IMG/VR virus record: IMGVR_UViG_3300044715_000234
Coordinates: 1-31,166 of that record
Strand: one strand, 5' to 3'
Length of the DNA: 31,166 nt
Source of the DNA: a virus
Positions 1 through 6,419 of this stretch are shown here, piece after piece. How positions within the stretch are numbered: position 1 is the first letter of the stretch; the number at the start of each line of letters is the position of its first letter. Both the position numbers and the translations under genes were made by a program. Under the pieces are notes generated by a model. That model had not been told where the DNA came from and ran no database searches. It worked only from the letters and a program-made list of their open reading frames with translations.

Positions 1-126
1 TGTGTGTGTCATTTTGTCTCCGTCTGACATGCAAGAAATTGCTGACCGATTTCAAAGAAAGACTTGACACGGGTTTAGTTTTCTGGAAGACTTCTTTTGT
101 CGGAGGGAGACAAAATGACACACACA
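1..126. repeat. Perfect 21-bp inverted repeat flanking promoter P1
   Basis: Bases 1-21 are the exact reverse complement of bases 106-126. The right arm covers part of the Shine-Dalgarno sequence and the ATG (115) of the first gene; the promoter at 63-92 lies between the arms. A transcript reading in from the left could fold and hide this start, while one from the internal promoter would carry only the right arm. The left arm begins at the first base of the window, so it may extend further left or may be an assembly artefact at a contig end. Confidence 0.8.
63..92 (+). promoter_or_regulatory. Promoter P1 (TTGACA class with conserved spacer)
   Basis: A perfect -35 TTGACA lies at 64-69, followed by a 17-base spacer and AAGACT at 87-92, which keeps the key A2 and T6 of a -10 box. 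The spacer (CGGGTTTAGTTTTCTGG) is nearly identical in two other places in the window (861 and 13994). The predicted RNA start, near 99, is just upstream of the Shine-Dalgarno sequence at 102-109. Confidence 0.75.
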
Positions 127-354
127 GCATTCACCGCAACCGCACCTGACGGATTCGTCTGGAAACGCAAAACAAAAGGGCATTTCAGCCACGCAGTTCT
201 TGGCTTCAACCCTTACCTCGGAGACTGGCACATCGTAGGTTTCCGTTCAACACTTGCATCAGCACAAAAAGAGGCAATGAAAGCAAGCGGTGGCATCGGA
301 TCGTGGAGTCCTTACAGCGAAGTAATCATCGTTGAGACAGTGGAGGTGGAGTGA
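115..354 (+). CDS. Small hypothetical protein (79 aa)
   Basis: I do not recognise this protein. It is 79 residues, rich in aromatic and small residues, with no signal peptide, membrane segment or clear motif. I chose the ATG at 115 because a strong Shine-Dalgarno (GGAGGGAG, 102-109) sits just ahead of it; a TTG at 97 is in frame but lies upstream of that site. Promoter P1 is directly upstream. The stop overlaps the next gene's ATG by one base (TGATG), so the two are probably translated together. The right arm of the terminal inverted repeat covers its start. Confidence 0.7.
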   Translation: MTHTAFTATAPDGFVWKRKTKGHFSHAVLGFNPYLGDWHIVGFRSTLASAQKEAMKASGGIGSWSPYSEVIIVETVEVE

Positions 355-683
355 TGCTAAACACTGATCCAACAAAACTGGCTCGCCGACAAGATCCGCA
401 CACATCTCGTGCAGGTGCCAAAGATGTAGCACCCAGATCTGGATCGCAGAAAGCGAAACTGCTGGAAGCGTATGCGAATCATCCTGACGGGCTGACCGAT
501 GAGGAAGCGGGCATTTTTTCAGGTTTGGCTAACAATCACGGATGCGGGTACTGGAAACGGTGTTCGGATCTGGAGCGGGAAGGGCTGATCCAGCGGACAT
601 TATTTACCCGCCCAGCGTCTACAGGAAATCAACAGATCGTGAGAGCGATCACCGAAACAGGAAGAAAGGTTGTGGGAAAATGA
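354..683 (+). CDS. Winged helix-turn-helix DNA-binding protein
   Basis: This 109-residue protein has the layout of small phage winged-helix proteins. A basic N-terminus (residues 1-35, with an R.GSQKAKLLEAY stretch) leads into helix 1. Then comes a GLTDEEAGIFSGL turn near residues 48-60, which is typical of an HTH. A recognition-helix region (GYWKRCSDLEREGLI, about 67-81) follows, and then a beta wing (RTLF..ASTGNQQIVRAIT). By family analogy it would bind DNA, perhaps as a regulator; its target is unknown. The ATG at 354 overlaps the previous stop, and the stop overlaps the next start. It belongs to the P1-driven small-gene operon. Confidence 0.65.
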   Translation: MLNTDPTKLARRQDPHTSRAGAKDVAPRSGSQKAKLLEAYANHPDGLTDEEAGIFSGLANNHGCGYWKRCSDLEREGLIQRTLFTRPASTGNQQIVRAITETGRKVVGK

Positions 684-856
684 ATCTACGATGGCTTTGT
701 GGGTCAATTTTGTTCAATTTGGTGACGATGCTTTTTGTGGCGTTTGCGGAACCGAGCGGGGTGGCTTTTATTACGGTTGTGATGCTTGGTTGTTCGTTGG
801 TCTTGATGGTGTTGGGGATGCGAAAGTTGGATCCCGACAATAAATACTTTGACTAA
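680..856 (+). CDS. Small two-helix membrane protein
   Basis: This is a 58-residue protein with two hydrophobic segments, about residues 4-23 and 29-47, separated by a short EPSG turn. It has a charged C-terminal tail (RKLDPDNKYFD). It should sit in the host inner membrane with both ends on the same side. The ATG at 680 overlaps the upstream stop (ATGA), and GAAAGG lies ahead of it. Size and topology would fit a holin-like or superinfection-exclusion protein, but nothing in the sequence decides between these. It is the last gene before promoter P2. Confidence 0.65.
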   Translation: MNLRWLCGSILFNLVTMLFVAFAEPSGVAFITVVMLGCSLVLMVLGMRKLDPDNKYFD

Positions 857-859
857 TGA

Positions 860-889
860 CTTGACAGGGGTTTAGTTTTCTGTCAGACT
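860..889 (+). promoter_or_regulatory. Promoter P2 (TTGACA class with conserved spacer)
   Basis: TTGACA lies at 861-866, then a 17-base spacer (GGGGTTTAGTTTTCTGT, 15 of 17 bases identical to P1), then CAGACT at 884-889. The predicted RNA start is near 896, immediately before the AAGGAAAGGAG Shine-Dalgarno of the gene at 913. The distance from -35 to ATG (52 bases) is almost the same as for P1 (51). Confidence 0.75.
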
Positions 890-912
890 TCTTATACAAG
901 GAAAGGAGCCAA

Positions 913-1320
913 ATGACCAGTTACACCCACCAAGAAGCCGAAAGTCTCAAAGCGGAACTTCGGGAACTTGCCTCGCAAGTTTTGGAGTACAAAGCAACCG
1001 CTTACATGGTTGCCAAGGAACAGACCGCTCACCAGCGTCGGACACACCAGCCTGCTGGCGAAAGCAAGAGGTGGTACGCAGGTTCCAAAATTGCTGGCTT
1101 AACTTGGACGGAATTTGCTAAAGAGTTTGGTTTGGAGTACGAGATCCACACAGATGTTGGCGATGACCAAGGCAGGTACTACACCAAAAAAGAAGCGGTT
1201 GAAATCCGAATGGAATCCTGCGAAGAAGAGTTTGTCCGCTTCATGTTTCACCAGTCCTACGACGATCCTGAAACATTTAAAAAAGTAGTCGCTTTCTTAA
1301 AAAAGGAGGAAATTAAATGA
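913..1320 (+). CDS. Hypothetical protein (135 aa)
   Basis: I do not recognise this protein. Residues 5-40 look like a long helix rich in Glu, Ala and Leu. The rest is mixed and strongly charged, with a helical Lys/Glu-rich C-terminus. There is no signal peptide or membrane segment, so it is probably cytoplasmic. Promoter P2 and a strong Shine-Dalgarno (AAGGAAAGGAG) fix the ATG at 913. It heads a chain of five small genes that overlap by 4 bases and run to the terminator at 2360-2393. Confidence 0.7.
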   Translation: MTSYTHQEAESLKAELRELASQVLEYKATAYMVAKEQTAHQRRTHQPAGESKRWYAGSKIAGLTWTEFAKEFGLEYEIHTDVGDDQGRYYTKKEAVEIRMESCEEEFVRFMFHQSYDDPETFKKVVAFLKKEEIK

Positions 1321-1541
1321 CCATGACAGAAAAAAATAAAAACACAATCAAGAAAAATCGGCTTGAGATTGAACAGCAACTGCAAGACCTTGAATCTCAG
1401 ATCGCTTCACTTCGCAGTAAGTTTGAACTTGATGAGTTTGAAACTTATATGGGTCATACAGCAAACAACATGATGGTGAGAGTTATGGAACTAGGTTTAC
1501 TTATTGCCACTAATCGTGCGCTCATTGTGGGGGCTAAATGA
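1317..1541 (+). CDS. Small coiled-coil hypothetical protein (74 aa)
   Basis: After a Lys/Asn-rich N-terminus, residues 16-41 form a likely coiled coil, with Leu and Ile in heptad-like positions (LEIEQQLQDLESQIASLRSKF). A second amphipathic or hydrophobic helix follows. The ATG at 1317 overlaps the upstream stop and is preceded by AAAAGGAGGA. The function is unknown; the helical part suggests it oligomerises. Confidence 0.6.
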   Translation: MTMTEKNKNTIKKNRLEIEQQLQDLESQIASLRSKFELDEFETYMGHTANNMMVRVMELGLLIATNRALIVGAK

Positions 1542-1723
1542 AAATAGTTGAGGGCACACGAGCGATCTACAAAAACAAGACAGGCACAGTGGTCGCTATC
1601 GGTCAACACGGGATGGGTTACTGGGATCCCGATACCAACCAAAAAGGCAATGACGGCATGCGACTGGTAGCAATCGCCGATCTCACCGTGATCGTTCCAA
1701 CAACCTATGAGGAGGGTAAATGA
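1538..1723 (+). CDS. Small hypothetical protein, possibly a KOW/SH3-like barrel
   Basis: The protein is 61 residues with a pattern of short beta strands (VEGTRAIYKNKTGTVVAIG, then RLVAIADLTVIV). This resembles small SH3- or KOW-like barrels that bind RNA, DNA or protein partners. That likeness is structural guesswork from the strand pattern and the G-T-x-V-x-x-I motif, not a family match. It overlaps its neighbours by 4 bases (ATGA) on both sides. Confidence 0.55.
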   Translation: MKIVEGTRAIYKNKTGTVVAIGQHGMGYWDPDTNQKGNDGMRLVAIADLTVIVPTTYEEGK

Positions 1724-1908
1724 GCAAGATACAGGAAGTCCCCAAGTTCAAAGATGGGGAATGGCATTGGCAGGAAATTATCGGGGGGACATGGGTTTGG
1801 GAAAAGTCCCATACCCACCCGATCACGGGGGCGTACACGCCTGAGGAGCATGAGGAAATGCAAGAAATGTTTGATGCTGAATTTGACGAAATGGAGGAAT
1901 TCGTATGA
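1720..1908 (+). CDS. Small acidic hypothetical protein (62 aa)
   Basis: The N-terminal half is rich in Trp and His (EWHWQEIIGGTWVWEKSHTH). The C-terminal half is a very acidic Met/Glu-rich helix (PEEHEEMQEMFDAEFDEMEEF). A small acidic phage protein could mimic DNA or inhibit a host enzyme, but there is no direct evidence here. The ATG at 1720 overlaps the previous stop and GAGGAGGG lies upstream. Confidence 0.6.
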   Translation: MSKIQEVPKFKDGEWHWQEIIGGTWVWEKSHTHPITGAYTPEEHEEMQEMFDAEFDEMEEFV

Positions 1909-2339
1909 CAACAATTATTGAAAACTGGGAAAAGCGAGTCAAAGAAACATTTGGTGGGGATCTTCCTTCAGTTGTTGAGGTTGAACATTTTGAGAAGAAT
2001 GCCGACTCAAGTGACTTGATGCGAATGATGGTCAAGACCGTTCATTATGGGGTTCGGGTTCTGTTTCCGATTTCTAAAATTGACCATGTGGTTGTTTCAG
2101 CATTTCAGCGTCAAACTGAGTTGGAGGGTTTGGTTATTCCAGCGGATCATGGTGGAATGTCGGATGTTCACTTTGGAGCCAACATGAAATTGATCTTGCC
2201 TAACCGAAGCATTTTTGGTGTTACTGCCATCACTTTTGGATGCGACCATGAAATGGATCATCGGCAGAAAGGCAATTGCTACTACGAGTCGCAATGCTCT
2301 AAGTGCAGTTATTCGTATGTGGTTGACTCTGGCGACTAA
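1905..2339 (+). CDS. Hypothetical protein with Cys/His-rich C-terminus
   Basis: This 144-residue protein has no family I recognise. Its last 35 residues hold an ordered Cys/His cluster (FGCDHEMDH, then CYYESQCSKCSYSY) ending in C-x2-C, consistent with a zinc site. The preceding 110 residues look like a mixed alpha/beta domain. It is the last gene of the small-gene operon; a strong terminator begins 20 bases after its stop. The ATG at 1905 overlaps the upstream stop. Confidence 0.6.
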   Translation: MTTIIENWEKRVKETFGGDLPSVVEVEHFEKNADSSDLMRMMVKTVHYGVRVLFPISKIDHVVVSAFQRQTELEGLVIPADHGGMSDVHFGANMKLILPNRSIFGVTAITFGCDHEMDHRQKGNCYYESQCSKCSYSYVVDSGD

Positions 2340-2359
2340 AGCAAACTGAAGTAAAAGTC

Positions 2360-2393
2360 AAGTGGGGTGATGCTTCGGCTCACCCCATTTTGC
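2360..2393 (+). terminator. Rho-independent terminator with UUCG tetraloop
   Basis: AAGTGGGGTGA (2360-2370) pairs with TCACCCCATTT (2380-2390), with one G-U pair. Inside, GC-TTCG-GC (2372-2379) forms a CUUCGG tetraloop cap. A short T-rich run follows (ATTTTG). The hairpin separates the small-gene operon from the head genes. It overlaps the longest possible reading of the portal frame (2367), which argues that the portal starts downstream. Confidence 0.85.
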
Positions 2394-2406
2394 TATCCTC
2401 GCCATG
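2391..2406 (+). promoter_or_regulatory. Putative promoter of the head genes (leaderless portal mRNA)
   Basis: TGCTATCCT (2391-2399) is an extended -10 box with TATCCT at 2394-2399. A good -35 is not visible, because the terminator stem occupies that position. The expected RNA start is about 2405-2406, at or just before the possible portal starts (GTG 2406, ATG 2415). No Shine-Dalgarno sequence precedes either start. Confidence 0.45.
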
Positions 2407-2414
2407 TGGCTGAC

Positions 2415-3845
2415 ATGCGTGAACTAGGAACATCAGGATTTCAACATTCTGGCGGTTCTGTAACAGACGAATTTTTAGCGAATCTTCAAGGTATTCGTGG
2501 TATTCGTACATGGCGTGAAATGGCTGATAACGATCCCGTGGTCGGTGCGATGCTGTTTGCTGTTGAACGGCTGATCCTGAATCTGAAATGGAAAGTAGAT
2601 CCCTTTGTTGAAGAGGGCAAGACCAAAGCATCCAAGAAAGATGAAAAGGTCGCCGAATTTGTTGAGCAATGCTTGTACGACATGGAAAACTCTTGGGATG
2701 GAACGGTCGCCGAGATCCTGTCGTTTCTGACTTACGGCTGGTCGTACTCCGAGATCGTCTACAAGAAGCGTGGCGGGATGGACACCAAAGACAAGTCCAA
2801 GCGATCCAAATTTAATGACCAAAAAATTGGTTGGAGAAAGATTTCTAACCGAGCGCAAGAAACATTGTTCCAGTGGGACATTGATGAATCTGGCGATGTG
2901 AGAGCAATGCAACAATTAGACCCGTCTGGCGGTCGTGGTCTGGTGTCAATTCCCATTGAGAAGGCTCTGCACTTCCGTACAACCTCCGCTAGAAACAATC
3001 CTGAAGGACGAAGCCTTTTACGCAATGCGTACCGCCCGTGGCGATTTAAACGCACCATTGAAGAAATTGAAGCGATCGGCATTGAACGAGATCTGGCTGG
3101 TCTGCCAGTCGCTTATGTCCCGCCGTCCATGCTTTCGTCCACCGCAACAACAGACGAAGTGTCTGCCCGCAATGCGATCCAAAACATGGTGCGTGGAATC
3201 AAACGAAACCAAAACGAAGGCATCCTTTTCCCGCTCGCTTTTGACGAGGGTGGGCGAGAGATGTACAAACTGACTCTTCTGTCCAGTGGTGGCAACCGCC
3301 AGTTCAACACTGATGCCATTGTTGCCCGCTATGACCAGCGAATCACAATGACAATTTTGGCTGACTTCATTTTGTTGGGTCACGAAAAAGTCGGTTCGTT
3401 CGCTTTGGGTTCGTCAAAGATTGACTTGTTTCTGACTGCGATCGCCCAGATGACCGCTCAGATTTCTGATGTGTTCAACAAGGATGCTGTTCCGAGATTG
3501 TTGAAGTTGAACGGTATGGATCCCCAGCGCGCACCCGTGATGCGAGTGGAAGAGTTGCAGTCCACCGATCTAACTGTTCTTGGTGACTTCATCACCAAAA
3601 TGGCTGGTGCTGGAGCGTTGCAAGTTGATTCTGGTCTGGATGAGTTTGTTCGTGATCTTGCTGGCTTGCCACCAAAGGTTGAAGAAGAGGGTGCTTTACA
3701 ACAAGGTGCCCAGATGCAACCGAATGCGATGCCCCAACCTCCTGTAGCACCGCAGTCTGCTCCACCCGCTGAAGCGCAACCTGCTCAAGCCCCGCCCGCT
3801 CAAGCGTCTGGTAGTGGTTCGGTTGAAGACTACATCATTCAATAA
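2415..3845 (+). CDS. Portal protein
   Basis: This protein forms the dodecameric ring at the capsid vertex through which DNA is packaged and ejected. The start (MRELGTSGFQHSGG), followed by REMADNDPVVGAMLFAVERLI, is characteristic of a DUF935-like group of phage portals. A helical clip/stem region with charged residues follows, then a long Pro/Ala/Gln-rich tail over the last 50 residues that is probably disordered. At about 476 residues its length is normal. I chose the ATG at 2415; GTG 2406 (three residues longer) would suit a leaderless mRNA. The frame is open back to 2367, but that would place the start inside the terminator. The MuF-like gene follows directly. Confidence 0.85.
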   Translation: MRELGTSGFQHSGGSVTDEFLANLQGIRGIRTWREMADNDPVVGAMLFAVERLILNLKWKVDPFVEEGKTKASKKDEKVAEFVEQCLYDMENSWDGTVAEILSFLTYGWSYSEIVYKKRGGMDTKDKSKRSKFNDQKIGWRKISNRAQETLFQWDIDESGDVRAMQQLDPSGGRGLVSIPIEKALHFRTTSARNNPEGRSLLRNAYRPWRFKRTIEEIEAIGIERDLAGLPVAYVPPSMLSSTATTDEVSARNAIQNMVRGIKRNQNEGILFPLAFDEGGREMYKLTLLSSGGNRQFNTDAIVARYDQRITMTILADFILLGHEKVGSFALGSSKIDLFLTAIAQMTAQISDVFNKDAVPRLLKLNGMDPQRAPVMRVEELQSTDLTVLGDFITKMAGAGALQVDSGLDEFVRDLAGLPPKVEEEGALQQGAQMQPNAMPQPPVAPQSAPPAEAQPAQAPPAQASGSGSVEDYIIQ

Positions 3846-3876
3846 AGCCTCACCTTTAACGCCAAACGAGATCGGG

Positions 3877-4713
3877 ATGGCTGGTGCTGTCTCTCAAATT
3901 TCGTCAAGTTTGTCTCGGAGTTTGTTGGGTGTTATTGGTGGTTCGTCGGATGGTGTAACTGCTTTGGGTCGGTTGAGTTCGGTTGATATTTTGGATCAAC
4001 TTCAGGACTTAACACCAGCAATTATTGGTCCGTTGATAAACGAACTTAACTTGTCTGCCATTGATGCGATTGCTTCTATCCCGCCACAGTTAAGCATCGG
4101 AGTCAGTTTCAATACCACTGACCCTCGCGCGCTCGCGTGGGCGACCCAGCGGGCTGGCGAGTTCGTTGTCCAAATCAGTGACGAGGTACGGTCACAGATC
4201 AGGGATCTGATCTCTCGTGGATACCGTGACCAAATGACTGTAGATGCCATTGCAAGAGAACTACGGAACATTGTCGGGTTGCATTCTCGTTGGGCTACCG
4301 CAGTGGAAAACATGTATGTACGAACACTTGACGGGCTTATCAATTCTGGTGTTGCATTAGGTATGGCGACTACGCAGGCAACCAGTCTTGCGGGGGCGTA
4401 CCGTGACAAGTTGATCGCTTCACGGGCTAACACGATCGCCAGAACCGAAGTCATTGGGGCTAATAACGCTGGACGCTATTTGGGGTGGCAACAGTTCATG
4501 CAACAGTCTGGTTATCCGCCGAACTTGATGCAGAAAGAATGGGTTGTTGGTCCTGACGGTTGGCAGGGGATTAATGTATGCGATCTGTGTCTTGAGTTAG
4601 ATGGCACGATTGTTGGTGTGAATGATGAGTTTCCTAGTGGTCGGTTGATGCCTCCGTTGCATCCGAATTGTCGTTGTACTGCTTTGCTGATTTTTCCTGA
4701 GGATGGTTTGTGA
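3877..4713 (+). CDS. MuF / SPP1 gp7-like minor head protein
   Basis: The C-terminal half matches the Mu gpF/SPP1 gp7 head morphogenesis family. It has an IARTEVIGANNAGRYLGWQQ segment, then CDLC (from residue 235), LDG, and PPLHPNCRC (HPNCRC from residue 262), the signature Cys/His set of this domain. Such proteins bind the portal, are carried in a few copies inside the head and affect DNA ejection. In other phages MuF proteins carry C-terminal toxin domains; this one ends straight after the MuF domain. The start is uncertain: ATG 3877 has a weak GAG ahead, while GTG 3814 would overlap the portal by 32 bases. The next gene overlaps its stop (TGATG). Confidence 0.85.
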   Translation: MAGAVSQISSSLSRSLLGVIGGSSDGVTALGRLSSVDILDQLQDLTPAIIGPLINELNLSAIDAIASIPPQLSIGVSFNTTDPRALAWATQRAGEFVVQISDEVRSQIRDLISRGYRDQMTVDAIARELRNIVGLHSRWATAVENMYVRTLDGLINSGVALGMATTQATSLAGAYRDKLIASRANTIARTEVIGANNAGRYLGWQQFMQQSGYPPNLMQKEWVVGPDGWQGINVCDLCLELDGTIVGVNDEFPSGRLMPPLHPNCRCTALLIFPEDGL

Positions 4714-6419
4714 TGCCGTACAAGATTGAGCAGAGGGCTGACAAGTTTGTTGTTGTTCGTGAAGACGGCGGGAGAGTTGTTGGTACGCATTCGTCTAGGG
4801 CTAAGGCGACGGCTCATGTGCGGGCTTTGTATGCAAATGTTAAGGATGCCATTGAGAAGGCAAAGTTTGCTTCTCGTAGCGAAGCAGGCAAGTACGCCGC
4901 TCACATTCGGTGGATGCGAGAGCGGGGTATGGAACCGTTAACGCCTGATGCTTGGCGTAGCCAGAACGCTCAACCAGTTCAACCGACAAGAAGTTCTTAT
5001 GAAAGTTCGTTAGATGCGATCACAAGTTTTGCTAGTGATGAGTTTCAAAGCAGATTGCGTGATGCCGGTGCTTCTATAAGGGGTAGTAGGTATGACGGTG
5101 GCAGATTGGTTCCGTTAGGAGAATATTTAAATATTCAAAACGAAATGTCTGTGGTTAGAGTTCGTAACCCAAATAATCCTGTGAATACAATAATTATTGG
5201 TTCTCCTCCTCTGATGGCGGTTGAACGAGAAGTCAATGAACTGGGCGGGTTAGTGCATAATGCGATACTAGAAAAAATGAAACAAGACGGACATATTTTG
5301 CCAAACGGTGAATTTAATACTGCCAAACACGAAGCGTTAATGCAAGTTCGTGACGAATCGCAGGCTGTTGTTGATGAGATTAGAGCCAAAGCCAAAGAAT
5401 TAGGGCTACAACAGTTCACTGGTTATGAAAACGGTGCCCAAACTGAAGAAATGAAAATTGGGTGGCGTGGAGATCCTAAAGATATAGATACTGCGGACCT
5501 CCCTCCTCGTCTCAAAAATTTGCACGAAAAATGGGACACACTGCACCAAGAATTTTACGAAATTCCGTGGAGTGAACGAGATGCGAATGTTTCAAAAAGA
5601 GAACAGTTAGATGCCGCTAAAGACGAATACGAGAAAGCCGCGCTCGCCGATTTTGAAACTTGGTTTAACGCTAACCACAATCCGTCAGGATCTGGAAGTC
5701 ACAAAGATCAGTTTTCAAAAATAAGTAATAATCACAACAACAATATGAGAGCGGTCTGGTCTTATCCAAATTATGTGGATCGGTATGCTGAAAGTTTTAG
5801 TAAAGTCATGGAAGATCTAAATATTTCTGCCAAGTCACAAATTGGTAAATCTGACCAAATTGATTTAAGTAGAAGTAGGTTGACCAAAGCAGAAAAAGAA
5901 AAGTTTGCTAGGGACATTCACACATTTTTTCCTGCTAAAGCAATCAAAATTTTTAGTGATAGATATGGCTTACTGAAAGTAACAAAATCCAAAGGTGGTG
6001 GGCATTGGAATGTTAGTGATGTACAAATTTTGACATCTAATTCGGAAGGTACGAACATACATGAATTTATGCATGCTTTAACTTATGCGGATCGTCGGGC
6101 TAACTTTGTGGAACAAGCATTTCTTATGCGACGGCAAACAGTTGGTGGGCGTAATAATCAGCCTATTAAAGAACGCATTGTTAATGGTTGGGAAAAACCT
6201 AAACAAACTTATGACGGAGGAAGAGGTAGACGGTTTGACTCTCTATATATTCGTGACGAGTTTGCGGATGAATATACGGGCAGGCATTATTCGTCTGGTC
6301 ATACCGAAACTATGACAACTGGTTTGGATCGCCTGTCTGAAGGTGGCACTCATATTGAAGATCAGGATCACATGAACTCTACTTTAGGTTTGCTTGTAGC
6401 GATTGGGTTGGGACAATGA
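4713..6419 (+). CDS. Tagged head-associated protein with HExxH zincin-like domain
   Basis: This is a 568-residue protein in three parts. Residues 1-45 form a small beta-beta-alpha module (MPYKIEQRADKFVVVRED...RAKATAHVRALYANV) of a type I associate with phage head and protease proteins. Residues 48-83 carry the shared tag (KFASRSEAGKYAAHIRW, then RGMEPLTPDAW). The rest is a long A-rich-coded domain with HEFMH at 450-454, a zinc-metallopeptidase HExxH motif, and a later DEFADEYTGRHYSSG stretch that could supply further ligands. A similar end (Y.G..Y, then HE or TE ahead of a TTG) occurs in the next protein. I infer a head-packaged metallopeptidase-like effector; its substrate is unknown. The start is ATG 4713 (TGATG overlap). 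Confidence 0.7.
   Translation: MPYKIEQRADKFVVVREDGGRVVGTHSSRAKATAHVRALYANVKDAIEKAKFASRSEAGKYAAHIRWMRERGMEPLTPDAWRSQNAQPVQPTRSSYESSLDAITSFASDEFQSRLRDAGASIRGSRYDGGRLVPLGEYLNIQNEMSVVRVRNPNNPVNTIIIGSPPLMAVEREVNELGGLVHNAILEKMKQDGHILPNGEFNTAKHEALMQVRDESQAVVDEIRAKAKELGLQQFTGYENGAQTEEMKIGWRGDPKDIDTADLPPRLKNLHEKWDTLHQEFYEIPWSERDANVSKREQLDAAKDEYEKAALADFETWFNANHNPSGSGSHKDQFSKISNNHNNNMRAVWSYPNYVDRYAESFSKVMEDLNISAKSQIGKSDQIDLSRSRLTKAEKEKFARDIHTFFPAKAIKIFSDRYGLLKVTKSKGGGHWNVSDVQILTSNSEGTNIHEFMHALTYADRRANFVEQAFLMRRQTVGGRNNQPIKERIVNGWEKPKQTYDGGRGRRFDSLYIRDEFADEYTGRHYSSGHTETMTTGLDRLSEGGTHIEDQDHMNSTLGLLVAIGLGQ
4854..4965 (+). repeat. Tag copy 1 (AAHIRWM type)
   Basis: Residues 48-84 of the 4713 protein: EKAKFASRSEAGKYAAHIRW, then MRERGMEPLTPDAW. 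It is one of six copies in five genes. Copies 1, 3, 5 and 6 share AAHIRW followed by RG.xP; copies 2 and 4 share AA[QE]QRWKNHAK. Confidence 0.9.

Noticed and set aside
542-856. Longer version (104 codons) of the small membrane protein
   Set aside because: It would run through the winged-helix gene in another frame. The ATG at 680 overlaps the upstream stop and gives a clean two-helix protein.
2367-2414. Portal gene extended to GTG 2367
   Set aside because: That start lies inside the terminator hairpin, and the extra residues do not look like portal sequence. The family's usual start pattern begins near MRELGTSG.
4726-4941. Open frame nested in the 4713 gene
   Set aside because: It is out of frame with the tag and lacks a ribosome site; its product has no recognisable features.
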